Below are positions 49,731 to 60,480 of a stretch of 64,000 nucleotides of DNA, in pieces (within the stretch, counting starts at the first letter, position 1; each line of letters begins with the position of its first letter). Source of the stretch: Sipunculus nudus. Lineage: Eukaryota; Annelida; Sipuncula; Golfingiida; Sipunculidae. The notes below the pieces were generated by a model, which had not been told where the DNA came from, did no database searches, and saw nothing but the letters and a program-made list of their open reading frames with translations. Where the stretch lies: NCBI GenBank assembly GCA_026874595.1, contig CM049318.1:45242456-45306455 (forward strand). Direction: 5' to 3'. A program made the translations under genes and the position numbers.

Positions 49731-51741
49731 ATGGCAGACTTCGAACCTGAGGCTCCAGACCCTGATCTTTTTTCACATTTGACAGAAGATCAGCTGTTGC
49801 GTTTGGACAGCACTTGGGGCTAGGTGTGGGAAAAGCTTTAAGAAAGTCTGGTATAATTGCCTAAATCATGCAGGATCTGGTTAGCAAAGGTTTAATGGAA
49901 GAGAGTTAAGTCGAAACATAAAAAAATGACAGCCTTGCTATGCAGTTAGAATTAAAAAAGTTAGAATGGAACATGAGCTAGCATTAAAAGAGAGGGAGAG
50001 CATGAAAGGTTAGAAAAAGAAAGACTAGAAAAAGAAAAAGAAATTGAGTTAAAACGACAGGAGTTAGGAAGACTTAAACAAGAACATAGTCCACATGCTG
50101 CCCCAACCCATAGTTTTGATGTTACTAAACACATTAGACTTGTCCCATCTTTTCAAGAAAAAGAGGTTGATAAATATTTCTTACACTTTGAGAAGGTAGC
50201 TGAAAATTCAAAATGGCCGAAGGAAAATTGGACTATGCTATTACAAAGTGCATTGACTGGCAAGGCCAGAGAAATTTATACAGAGCTTTCAGTAGAAGCC
50301 GCTGCTGACTATGACCAGGTTAAACGGTTAATCCTAAAACTCCTACACCTCAGTCCACGTCCCCTTTGTCTGAGCCCAATAATGACCAATCATTTTCAAA
50401 GAAAATCTGTAACTACTCCAAAAATGAAGGTCATCTAATATCTGACTGCTGGAAACTTGCAAATAAACCAAAGAGCAAACCTTCTGGTTTTGTTTCAAAA
50501 CTATGCATAGCATACTACAAGAGCCAAGCTCTTTTTGTGTAAATAAGGGGTACAGCTCCTTTATTGACTCTAAAAAATATTTTGATGCTTCGGAGGGCAA
50601 CGTTGCGTCTGACTCCAAAGAAGAATCCGTAGCTTGTGGGGAAAAAACCTCATTTGATTCCTGTGAGGAATTTAATAAGGCTAGGTCCTTTCAAGGCTCC
50701 TGCGGGGAGTATCCTCTGAATAAGGCTAAGTCCTTTTATGACTCTAGCGAGAGTATTTTAAATGAGGCCAGGTGCTCTTATGATAGACAGAAGTTTTTTC
50801 TGCTGAGGAAAATTCCTCTGTTGACTCCCATGAGGAGTTTGATGGAATAAGGATGTAGATTCCTTTTGTGATTCTCAAAAAGAGTTTATGACGGATAGTG
50901 TCAGTGTCAGTTCTTTGTTTGATAAAATTGAGGTAGTAGATTTTTCTCCTGACTCTAAAATGGAGTTATTTGAGCCATTCATACATGATGGTTTTGTATT
51001 ATTTTCGAGTGATTTTTGAGATTCTACCCCTATTAGAATTTTATGGGACACTGGTTCAGGCCAAACTCTCATGTTAGCAAACACTTTGCCATTTTGTAAT
51101 AGGTCTTTACTGGTGCACGTGCACCTGTTAATGGTGTGTTTTCAGACAAGCACACTTCAGTTCCGCCTCACAGTGTACATTTAAAGTCAGATCTGATATC
51201 TGGGAATATATTTGAAGGCATAAGAACTACTTTACCCTTTAAGGGAATTCATTTGCTACTAGGCAATGATGTTGCAGGTGACAAAGTACAGCCTGTACCA
51301 ACAGTGACAGAAAAGCCGTGACTTGATCAGGACACTGATCCTGAAAATCAGGAAATTTCTGGTTTGTATCCTTCATGTGCTGTAACTAGATCTATGGCTA
51401 AGAAATACACATGAGGATAATGGTCCAGATAATAACACTCTGGGAGTCACTAGTGACTCGTCTAACGACTCGCCCGTACAGGATGCAGCATTCACAAGGT
51501 CATCACTTATCGTCGAACAGCATAAGGACCCTGATATTTCATGTTTGTTTCCCAGGGCAGTTTCTAAAGATTAGCTGTCACAGAACCCAGTTTGTTTCTA
51601 TGTCAAAAATGGAGTGCTCATGCGTAAATGGCGACCACCTGATGTATGCGCTGATGATGAGTGGGCCATCAAACATCAAATAGTAATGCTCAATAGCTTT
51701 CGCAGTGAAGTTCTAAGCATGGCACATGAGGATGGCAGAAG
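49731..51741 (+). pseudogene. Decayed Gypsy-class (Gmr1-like) retrotransposon gag-protease-integrase fragment
   Basis: A gag-like start (ATG at 49731, reading MADFEPEAPDPDLF) reaches a stop at 49821. The rest is readable only across several frames. In order: a Glu/Lys-rich coiled coil (about 49990-50090); a gag core (about 50103-50330) with FDVTKHIRLVPSF and KEVDKYFLHFEKVAE; a CCHC zinc knuckle (50408-50449) whose second Cys is Ser; a Ser/Asp/Glu-rich spacer with imperfect ~15-residue repeats (about 50590-50810); an aspartic protease with DTG at 51047-51055 and LLLGND at 51253-51270; and the zinc-binding start of integrase (about 51600-51738, VKNGVLMRKWRPPD). No reverse transcriptase lies between protease and integrase, which fits the Gmr1-type order (integrase before RT) or an internal deletion. 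The element stops at 51741, at the start of a minus-strand LTR. It is dead: several stops, frameshifts and a missing 3' half. Confidence 0.8.
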
Positions 51742-52350
51742 TGTGTACTAACTTTCTGATAAGTTTTATTTATACCTAAATGGCCAGACAAAGGAGCCTC
51801 AAACTAAGTCAATACAGTGAAACAGCAATATAGCAACAAGTCAATACAATCACACAGAAAGATAATGGTACAATACCTGAATACCAACAGTGTCACCAAA
51901 ATAAGTCCTTTGAATGTAAGCTCCCGGAGAATGACAGTCCAGTGGAAAGTTCTTGCAACAACACAGAAAGTAAACTAAAGTCCAAATGTATAAAATCCAG
52001 AAAAAGTTTTTGAAAAAATCTATAATTGCCACATTCGTCGAATAAGATCTTAGAATCTGACACGCTTCTACGTCCGCTGGTATCTGCTCTGCTGTCTGCC
52101 TCCTGGTTCTAAAAACCAACCCTTTATATACCGTCATAAACTTTCTACTTCTCGAACAGTCTACAAAGAACCCTACTCCACAGTAAACACGCGTTTCAGG
52201 AATTCTCTAGAAAGACATAGCCGCGTGTCTCTAAACATACCAGGCTCATCACGTGACCCACTACCAAGCGTGAAAACTCAAGGCCCACATGACAACGAGA
52301 GTCCAACCAGTACGGAATGTAACAACAACACGAGTTACGCCCGTGTCACA
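51742..52350 (-). mobile_element. Probable solo LTR of a different LTR element
   Basis: Read on the minus strand, the 609-bp segment begins TGTGACACGGGCGTAAC and ends ...AGTTAGTACACA, so it has TG...CA ends with a TGTG/CACA inverted tip. It contains a TATA box (GTATATAAAGGG, plus-strand 52120-52132) and an AATAAA signal (plus-strand 51765-51770) about 25 bp from the 3' edge. The distance from TATA box to poly(A) signal (about 355 bp) suits an LTR. The flanking five bases (AGAAG left, TAATA right) do not form a target-site duplication, and no internal region is present. It interrupts the Gypsy-class pol remnant. The open frame across it (51850-52137, minus) is taken as chance. Confidence 0.5.
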
Positions 52351-52367
52351 TAATAGAGCATCTGTAA

Positions 52368-53870
52368 CACTATATTCTGCGACCTATAGGAAAAAGATGT
52401 CATATGAGCACCCTGAATGTCAGATGGGGACAAACGGTATCTGAGGAGCCGAGAATCTTCTAACACAATATCCTGGGAGTTTCTAGGCAAATCTCCTTGG
52501 AAACCTGAAATTAGGTCATGGTGACCTATATTTCATGACCTACGGGCCGAAAACATGATTTTTAGCATCAAGATAGTAAGAAGGGGCACATTGAATCGAT
52601 AAGGCGTAGAATCCGCCAATGTGACTTTTAGGGATTTTCTTGGAAAATCTACTTGGAAACCTGAAAGTTGGTCATGGTGACCTATATTTTGTGACCTACA
52701 GGCCGTAAAACATGAATTCGTGCAACCGGAATGTCAGATGGGGACAAATCGTATATGTGAGGCCTAGAAACTTTTAACTGAATATCCTGGGAGTTTCTAT
52801 GCAAATCTCCTTGGAAACATGAAATTACGTCATAGTGACCTATATTTTGTGACCTAAGGGCCGAAAACATTATTTTGAGCACCCATACAGTCAGATGGGG
52901 CACAAATCGTATCTGTAAGGCCTAGAATCTTCTTACACAATTTCCTTGGAGGCTCTAGGCAAATCTCCTAGGAACCTGAAATAAGGTCATGGTGACCTAC
53001 ATTTTGTGACCTACGAGACAAAAACCTGATTTTGAGCACCCTGAATAACAGATGGGCACAAATCGTATCTGTTAGGCCTAAAATCTTCTAATGCAACATC
53101 CTGTGAGGTTCTAGGCAAATCTCCTTGGAAACTTGAAATTAGGTCATGGTGACCTACATTTTGTGACCTACAGGCCGAAAACAGGATTTTGAGCATCCAG
53201 AAAGTCAGGCAGGGCACACATTGTATTTGTTAGGCCTAGAATCTTCTAATGTAACATTCTGAAACGTCCTTGGAAAATGTCTGTGGAGAACTGAAATTAG
53301 GTCACCATGACCTATATTTTGCAACCTTTAGGAAAAGAAGTCATAAAGGCACCCAGACAGTCAGTCAGGACACACATTGTATCTGTTAGGCCTAGATTCT
53401 TCTAATGTAACATTCTGAGAAATCCTTGGTCAATGTCCTTGGGAAACCGAAAATATGTCACCATGACCTGTATTTTGCAACCTATCAGAAAAGATGTAAT
53501 AAAAGCACCCAGACAGTCAGACAGGGCACAAATTGTATCCATTTGGCCTGAAATCTTTTAATATAAAATTCAGGGAGGTCTTAGTCAAGTGGTTGGAAAC
53601 TTGAAATTAGGTCATGGTGACCTATATTGTGTGACCTATGGGCTGAATAATGGTTTTGAGTACCCAGACAGACAATTTAAGACACTAATTGTATCCATTA
53701 GCCCTAGAATCTTCTAACATGACATTCAGGGAAATCCTTGGCAATTCTCCTTGGAAACCTGAAATTGGATCATGGTGACCTATATTCTGCCAGCTATGGA
53801 CCAGAAACATGATTTTGAGCACCCAGACAGGGTACAAATTGTATCCATTTTCTTTGGAACCCTCTATTGT
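52368..53870. repeat. Old tandem array, ~157-bp unit, about nine copies
   Basis: The marker GGTCATGGTGACCTATATTT, or a close variant, starts at 52514, 52670, 52828, 52985, 53142, 53300, 53456, 53610 and 53767, a period of 154-158 bp. Units contain GGGCACAAATCGTATCTGTT, GGCCTAGAATCTTCTAAC, CAAATCTCCTTGGAAACCTG and a TTTTGTGACCTA(C/T) segment. GGTCATGGTGACC is a near-perfect dyad. Divergence is much higher than in the satellites to the left, so this is an old array. Small open frames on the minus strand follow the repeat and are not genes. Confidence 0.88.
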
Positions 53871-54209
53871 GAAATCCAGAAATTATGAATCCTGAAATTT
53901 TTACTATTTTCTGTAAATTTTTTAACACTGTAACTTTAGCCATAGGCTATTCTCATAGAATTTATAACGTTAATAAAAAAAAATGAGCGTCATGGCTCAT
54001 GATTTTTTTTTCTCTTTTTTGATACCTTCAAAAAAGCGGTCATCTGTTAATAGGGCACAAATCATAAACGCTGGACCTGGAATCTTCTAACTTGACATCA
54101 AGGAAGGTCCACAAAAAGTCTCTATGAAAATTAAATGGCACAAATCATAACCGCTAGACCATGAATCTTTTAATTTGACATCCAGGTTTTTTTCCAATCT
54201 TTACGTTTT

Positions 54210-54247
<38 letters not shown>

Positions 54248-55020
54248 ATTGATACCTTCAAAGAAGCTGTCATCTGTTAACAGGGCACAAATTGTAACTG
54301 CTGGACCTGGAATCTTCTCACTTGACATCAAAAGAATAATTAAAATTTTGATACAAAAGCTTGAGTATCTGAATAACTTATGCATTGATCACCATGATTC
54401 TTTGCATGAATATTGGTCATGGAGTGTTCCATCAGTTCCTGCAAACTGGTGGCCCCACCTGTATTTTTTTCCAATTTTTACGATTTTTTTCTCTTTTTTG
54501 ATACCTTCAAAGAAGCAGTCATCTGTTAACAGGGCACAAATCATAAACGCTAGACCTGGAATCTTCTAACTTGGCATCAAGGGAGGTCCAAAAAAGTCTC
54601 TATGGAAACCTGAAAATAAGTCTCTGTTACTCATATCCTCCGAGATATGGGGCTCGTAAGTACCCCCAGAACAATTAAAATTTTGATGCAAAAGCTCAAG
54701 TATCTGAATAACTAATGCATTGATCACCATGATTCTTTGCATGAATATTGATCATGGAGTGTTCTATCAGTTCCTGCAGACTGGTGGCGCCACATACATT
54801 TTGATAGTTTTCTTCGAATTTTTTGTCTGTTTTTGATACCTTTAAAGAAGCTGTCAACTGTTAACAGGGCACAAATCGTAACCGCTGGACCTGAAAATCT
54901 TCTTACTTGACATCAATGTAGGTCCATGAAAAGTCTCCATGGAATTTTAAATTAGGTCTCTGTTGCCCATATCCTCCAAGCTATGGGTCTTGTAAGTACC
55001 CCCCAGAAAAATTAAAATGT
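53871..55020. repeat. Longer dispersed units related to the 157-bp repeat
   Basis: Four or five units start with GATACCTTCAAA (near 54020, 54250, 54500, 54836) followed by CATCTGTTAACAGGGCACAA and CTGGACCTGGAATCTTCTAA. The core from GGGCACAAAT through GAAACCTGAAA aligns with the 157-bp unit. Here it is followed by new sequence: CTCATATCCTCCGAGATATG, GTAAGTACCCCCAGAA and ATTAAAATTTTGATGCAAAA. A CT microsatellite lies at about 54217-54242. An ATGAGC/GCTCAT hairpin flanked by A and T runs lies at about 53983-54010. Confidence 0.75.
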
Positions 55021-55179
55021 GATACGAAAATTCTGCTTTAGTTTCCAGAGAACTCCTCTGAGTCCCTTGGTCCGATATTTCCGAAATGCAGCATAGTTGT
55101 TCCTTCACCTATGTTGTTGTGCCTAACAAAGACAGGTGGCACCACCAGCAATCCTTTCTGTACAGTATTAATCTGGGTG

Positions 55180-55830
55180 TCTTTGAGATCACAGCCCGTA
55201 TCTCTTGAGTGGCTGAATGTTTTGGTCTGAAAGTGTGCATGTCTATAGACCTTGAATCTCTCTATCTCATAATTGCGACTGGTGGCGCCACCTACAATAC
55301 TTTTTGCATAGTGTTCATCTGTGCATTCACCATCTGTCTTAGTGGTTCTTCAATATACTGGGTTATTATGTGCATGTTCATGGATCCTCAACACCTACAC
55401 TTCGTGAACAAGACTGGTGGAGCCACCTGCAATCATTTTCCTGTGGCGTACATCCGTACATGTGCTCTTTGTGAAAATTGCTCATATCTCAGGAATGGTT
55501 CAAGATACAAGATATGAAATTTGGCATGTCCATCCATCTTGGACAGGTCGCGCCACCTACTTTCCTGGTTTTGTAGAATTAAAAAAAGCACTTTTCTCAC
55601 TAGTGATTTGCCGTATTGGCCTGAATGGGTGCATACCGATAGATCTTGAACTCCTCCATATTGTACTCAAGACTGGTGGTGCCATGTGCAATAGTTTTCT
55701 TGTGGCGTCTATCCATACATGTTTTTTGGGTGGAAATTGCTCATATTTTAGGAGTGGTTCAAGGTATTGGTCTGAAATTTGGCATGTCAATCCGTCTTGG
55801 ATGGAGAGTTTTCTCGTAAACCAGACATTT
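55180..55830. repeat. Diverged repeats centred on a GGTGGCGCCACC dyad
   Basis: GACTGGTGGCGCCACCTAC (about 55268) recurs in altered forms near 54780 (GGTGGCGCCACATAC), 55411 (GGTGGAGCCACCTGC), 55548 (GGTCGCGCCACCTAC) and 55674 (GGTGGTGCCATGTGC). Two longer blocks, about 55408-55535 and 55671-55790, align throughout: GTGGCGTMYATCCRTACATG, ATTGCTCATATYT, GTGGTTCAAG or ATGGTTCAAG, then GAAATTTGGCATGTC. The 200-codon open frame from 55417 to 56019 runs through both and shows no recognisable domain. Confidence 0.7.
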
Positions 55831-55911
55831 CTGAGGACTCTTCACAAAATTCATGATTTTTTTGCACTCTGGCAATCATTTTGCTCTTTGATCAACATTC
55901 CCTTAATTCAG

Positions 55912-55935
55912 CTGAGCGTCATGGCCCATGGGCCA
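55912..55935. repeat. Palindrome TGGCCCATGGGCCA within a GAGCGTCATGGC motif
   Basis: A perfect 14-bp palindrome lies at 55922-55935, preceded by CTGAGCGTCA. The same prefix, TGAGCGTCATGGCTCATG, occurs at about 53984, so two related dyads bracket the 54-56 kb repeat region. Their role is unknown. Confidence 0.5.
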
Positions 55936-56019
55936 CTAGTTATATCTGCGGCCACCATGGACACCTGCATATGTGTACAAGGGATATGTATTTTATTTCA
56001 GGGTTATATGACTTATTAG

Positions 56020-56640
56020 AACACCGCTTCTTAGACCCAGCAATGGTTTTAGAATCCCATTTCCACAATATGACATGATGGGACTTTTGTTACAGATTCA
56101 ACTTTGTCTCCAAGTCACAAAAAGAGAGAATCATCAACAACAGAGATGGTGAATGCCATGGTGCTGACAAGGCACTATTAAAAATCCTTGATTTCAACCC
56201 TTTATTCTATGTGATGCCCTAAAGACCAACATATATTCAGTATCTACTCACTCACTACCCACCAGGAACTCAGAATCTGCTCTCTCACAACTAGTGACCT
56301 ATCAAATCATTGGTGTACCTGATTGCCAAAACATTAAGCTAATGAATACCCACAATAACATCAATGGATCATCAAAGGGTACAGTGCAAAACAAACACAC
56401 AACAAACTGTGTACACTGCATTAATCATCTGACCTGGTCAGTCAATGAAATGCAAATACGTGCTTTTGAAATACTTGTAGTGAAGGTGTATGTATTCTTA
56501 AGCATAAGAATTAAATTTTTACCATATATTCATACTTAAACTACATTAAATGTGATGTTGCATTTAATGTTTTCATTTTTCAAGTTAAAAATCCAAACCT
56601 GTTACTTTTTTTTCTAAATTCAGCAACATTTTATTAACTA
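56020..56640. other. Unassigned AT-rich spacer
   Basis: No coding, RNA or repeat signal was recognised beyond short chance open frames. The longest, 56294-56539 on the plus strand, has no recognisable domain. Confidence 0.5.
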
Positions 56641-56659
56641 TTACTACTAGGTCTAGAAT

Positions 56660-56812
56660 GTCAAACACCTAGGCAGCTGACACTTAGTGATATCAGTTAA
56701 AGCATTGTCAGCTGCGCAGTGGACGGAGTGTCGACATTGTCGGTTGCCTAGACAGTCCAGGGGTCTGTCACTTCGCAGCCGACATTGTCGGCTGCCTATA
56801 GACACTTCCAAC
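56660..56812. repeat. Cluster of related dyads with a perfect 21-bp palindrome
   Basis: GCAGCCGACA (56775-56784), one central T, then TGTCGGCTGC (56786-56795) is a perfect inverted repeat. A relative, GTCGACATTGTCGGTTGCCTAGACA, lies about 45 bp upstream. Two looser relatives, GGCAGCTGACAC (about 56670) and GTCAGCTGCGCAG (about 56706), complete the cluster. It could be the tip of a MITE or a protein-binding cluster; no transposon ends were seen. Confidence 0.6.
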
Positions 56813-57475
56813 TTAATAACGACAACAGGTTGTTATTCACAATAAGCCTTCTATAAAGGTCCATACTCTATACTTTTCTTATTTCTTTTTCACTAAGTCA
56901 AATATGTTTTCTAAAAAGTTTTTTTTTCCCGAAAATATTATTCTTGAAACTAGTTATTGATTTTTTTTTCAAATGGAAACTTAATTTTCATTCGAGCAAA
57001 ATTCTATAATTGCATTTTTAATGTGAAAAGTGAATGATAGGTCTGAAACAAAAAAATTGCCTGGGGATGTTTCATGTATTTTCACATGAGCCGACTGAAA
57101 ATTTTGCTAACAGCAACGATGACCTTGGAATAACTCTTTTTTTTTTAAAAATGAAGTTTTTATTTAAGTATAAAATTTCAAACGTCTTTTATGAGATACA
57201 AATACATATTATATATCATCAGATGGATAATTTAATAAAATTATTAATTATATATATTTTTATAAAAATTTAAAATTATATATATTTTATGGGGTTTTGC
57301 ATAAAAAGAACGACTTATTGGCATTTGATTGAGACAAGAGTGCACAATGAATGCAAACGACGTTAATACCTTAATGCTATATGAGTTTACAAAAACATTT
57401 CAAAACTTATGGGCATGCGGGACAAAATGGAGTTTCTAAGTGTTTGTTCAAGCTTAATTACACATTCGAAAGAAA
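56813..57475. other. AT-rich spacer
   Basis: Contains long A/T runs and an ATATAT-rich stretch (about 57225-57295). No gene or element was recognised. It ends where the LINE 3' end begins. Confidence 0.5.
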
Positions 57476-59665
57476 GTTTTTATTATTGTGACATGTACAT
57501 ACATGCAGTATGCGATAACAATAAACATAGATAATTGATAACCAGCCCTCAAGAGCTAATGTGTCACCCTACTCATTAAAACAAATTGAAAGCAATTAAT
57601 GTGCAAGTGAAGCAACACTTTTGGTTATATATAAACTGCGAACGGATTGTCCATATGTCTGATATATACCGTGATAATAGTTTACATTCATGTGTCATAA
57701 GATATAAGAATTTACTTGAGTCATCTAAACAGAAGCGGATCCAGGGGAGGGGGGGGGGGAGGGCGGTTCCAGGGGGTCCGGACCCCCCTTTTTCACCCGA
57801 AACAACCTTTTTAAGGGGTTTCAGACGTAATTTTGCGGCCTGGACCCCCTTATTTCCAGACCTGATGACCCTTTTTTTTTAGGAATTTCATTAGTCCTCC
57901 TGGGTTGGACCCCCCTTTTTCTAAATCCTGGATCCGCCCCTGAATCTAAAGAAGCGAAGTTAGGGCATGTTACCTGTATGTTTTCATACAAAACTTTACG
58001 TCCATTTGCCAACATGTAGGCGTTACATTCACATACAAAATGGAATTCAATTTCTATTTTATTTAATTCGCATATATTACAAATACGTTCTTCTGGTCTC
58101 GATTTTCTCAATCTATCTGTTTGTGGACCCCTCATGTTCTTAAATCGATCTGTTTCAATATTAAGTGGAAGTATACCTGATCTTAATTGAGCCATTAATG
58201 AGCGGCAAGGACGTGTCATGTAAACATTCAAATTCTTCAGTCTTAATCAAAAGCATATACGTTCGTAGTTTGGGTTTATTTCTACATTTTTCAATCCACA
58301 CTTTATCGCAGTTTTCGAAAAGTGTCCGTTCTGTTTCTTCTATTTGACATGACCCTCTCGTGTCAAACAAATTCAATTTATTAACATCAGTCAAAATGCT
58401 CTCAATTTCAGAATTTCAATTTTTTAAACCCTCAACACACTTGTCATAATCATAATTAAAAATTTTCTTAGCTAGTCTATCATCTGACATATTAAGTAGC
58501 CTATTCCAATATTTTAACATATTTATCAGACGACAGTTTCTGGAATCATACCATCCCATATCTCCATAAAGAGCTGGTACAAGGCAAAATTTGTGTACAC
58601 CTAAAAAATAACGCATTGCTCTCTGTTGTATTTTGTCACATGACTGTGCTTTTGAAAATCCCCATTTCCAGATGCACATACAATTACTGGGGCAACACTA
58701 GCGTTGTATAACTTAGCAAACGTATCGAATGTTATATTTTTATATTCTTTGAATTTAGATATTATTGCCCCAAGAGCCCTTGAACGAGCCTCGCTAAGTT
58801 TCATCGCATTATAATCAAAATCCATGAATTCATTCAGCCAAAATCCTAAATATTTATATTCATATACTTTAACTAATAGCTGGCTGTCATACGTAAACTT
58901 AAAATCTGTTCGCTTTTTACCTGTATTCCTAATATGCATAACATTAGTTTTGTTGATATTTACTTTTAGAAACCAAAATTAGCACCAACTTTCAAGGGCA
59001 TTCAACAGTGTTTGCAACTCGGCTTCGGATTCTGCGATTAAAGCTATATCGTTTGCATACAAAACATACATACAGTTTCACCATTAATTCTTACTCCAAC
59101 ATCTAACATTTTCAGATTTTCCACTAAGACATTTACAAAAATATTGAAAAGTGCTGGAGATAAAGGATCTCCTTGTCTAACGTACACCACTATATATGCA
59201 CATAGAACCAATCAGTATTAACAGACTCATTAATTCTAACATATGCCTGAGTGTGCTTATATAGAGATTTTATGGCATGGTACATTTTCCCATCAATATT
59301 GCATTCTAAGAGGTGATAGAGTAAGAGAGACCTGTTTATCCAATCAAACACCTCTCCCATGTCGACCAGTGCAAAAAAAATATATATATTTTTTTCGTTG
59401 TGCTAACTTATTTCGTAAAATACAAGTTAAAGAGAAAAAAAATATGATCAAAAATAAAAACGATCTTTCCTAAATCCATTTTGTTCATCTGCAGTTATAT
59501 TTAACAGGTCACACTATTCCACAGGTCTTCTCTCCAAGACTGATGTTTAAACTTTACAAATACAAGACAAGAGACTTATTTCTCTATAACTTAATGGTGT
59601 ATAAGGGTCTTTGTTGGTTTTAAATACCGGAGCAAAAGTCAAAATTATTTCTGAACGTAAAACTT
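57476..59665 (-). pseudogene. 5'-truncated LINE reverse transcriptase (ORF2 3' half)
   Basis: Reading leftward on the minus strand: PLSYREISLLS (about 59605), NGFRKDR (about 59470), the first palm motif as FVDMGEVFDWINR (about 59330-59370), QGDPLSPALFNIF (about 59138-59176), the active-site box as YAND (59048-59059) instead of YADD, then the thumb and connection (about 57950-58940) with KTNVMHIRN and YKYLGFWL. Near the C-terminus there is CNIC...HFVCEC (about 58020-58095), a CX2C/H/C cluster typical of LINE ends. The reading frame ends at a stop at 57576-57578, followed by a short 3' UTR with AATAAAAA at about 57476-57485. Stops and frameshifts break the palm region, while the part left of 58940 is nearly open. 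The endonuclease is missing, the usual 5' truncation. A MITE splits the C-terminus at 57730-57942. The clade was not determined. Confidence 0.85.
57730..57942. mobile_element. hAT-type MITE, 213 bp
   Basis: The ends are inverted: left CAGAAGCGGATCCAGG; the right end, reverse-complemented, is CAGGGGCGGATCCAGG (14 of 16 identical). The flanks are CATCTAAA (57722-57729) and AATCTAAA (57943-57950), an 8-bp target-site duplication with one mismatch, the length made by hAT transposases. The interior is G/C-run rich (GGTCCGGACCCCCC, several CCCCCTTTTT) and non-coding. GGATCCGCCCCTG-type ends are common in animal genomes, but the family name was not checked. It lies within the LINE C-terminus. Confidence 0.9.
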
Positions 59666-60105
59666 TATCGGTGTCCGTTCAAACGACCAATCGTCAGAGA
59701 CTCAGGCCATGAAGACCGATCCTATGTGGGGTAGGGATCAACAGTGTCACAATGTTGATTGTTGTCGTATGGCGGTCTGTAGACAGTTGGAGCGCCATAC
59801 GCAGTCGATGGTCTAGGCGACTGATATCCCGAAACGAGGTTTAGGGCTTGATCAACGTAGAAGGACGTGCATGGGTGCCGAACTAGTAGATACTGAAGGC
59901 GGAGGGACCCCGAGGTTTTGTAACGGGTAATCCGCCGACGGTTTTGAAGGCGATTGTCTTGCCAGGGGAATGGATACGAAAATCAGTTGGATCAGTACCA
60001 GTACAATGCCGTGACGGAGTGAAGGCCGGTGCACTTGAAGAAAGTTGCCTAACAGATGTAACGGTCACAGATCCAAGAGGTGCGCGCTCAAAAATATCGT
60101 TCCTA
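59666..60105. other. Unassigned GC-richer stretch
   Basis: Base composition is visibly GC-richer than its surroundings. Open frames of 60-95 codons exist on both strands (59883-60167 minus, 59944-60171 plus). No domain was recognised and no frame is convincingly coding. It may be a remnant of a further element or a decayed exon. Confidence 0.4.
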
Positions 60106-60122
60106 TCAAAAACGCTTTCTGG

Positions 60123-60262
60123 AGATCTCGGACCTTTTACATCTCGGTTCACACGAAGTCGGACCACTTAGTACAAACTCGGACCACCCGGTCGACGATC
60201 TCGGACCACATTCCGTACCATCTCGGACCACTATATCGGACCTGTTCAGACCTCGATCGGAC
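60123..60262 (+). repeat. Left inverted end built of GGTCCGAGATC-type units
   Basis: CTCGGACC recurs at intervals of about 15-35 bp: after AGATCT, near AAACTCGGACCACCC, GATCTCGGACCAC, CATCTCGGACCAC and TATCGGACC. CCCGGTCGACGATCTCGGAC is shared exactly with the right end. Confidence 0.85.
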
Positions 60263-60480
60263 TTATGATGTCGTTGTCAAATGTCTATGTTCCATCATCA
60301 AACGATGTTAATGCTAATTATTAAAACATTATTACTTCATGCACGCATTATTGTTCCCTCTCTCTCTCCATCTTTTTCATTCTCTCCATCATTAATCATT
60401 CACCACATATCGTCTTAATCTTAATTTATAAATAATTCTAAAGTTTGTGCATTTGATCGTTTATTAAAGTATACGTCTGT
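60263..60480. other. AT-rich interior of the Mutator-like element
   Basis: Short CT-rich runs near 60356-60390 are present. No gene or further repeat was recognised. Confidence 0.4.

Noticed and set aside
51850-52137. 95-codon minus-strand open frame
   Set aside because: It lies between the TATA box and the poly(A) signal of the LTR-like segment; it has no domain and is probably chance.
55417-56019. 200-codon plus-strand open frame
   Set aside because: It runs through two aligned copies of a diverged repeat and shows no recognised domain.
59883-60171. Overlapping open frames on both strands in a GC-richer stretch
   Set aside because: No recognisable domain, and both strands are equally open. 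Kept as unassigned sequence instead of a gene.
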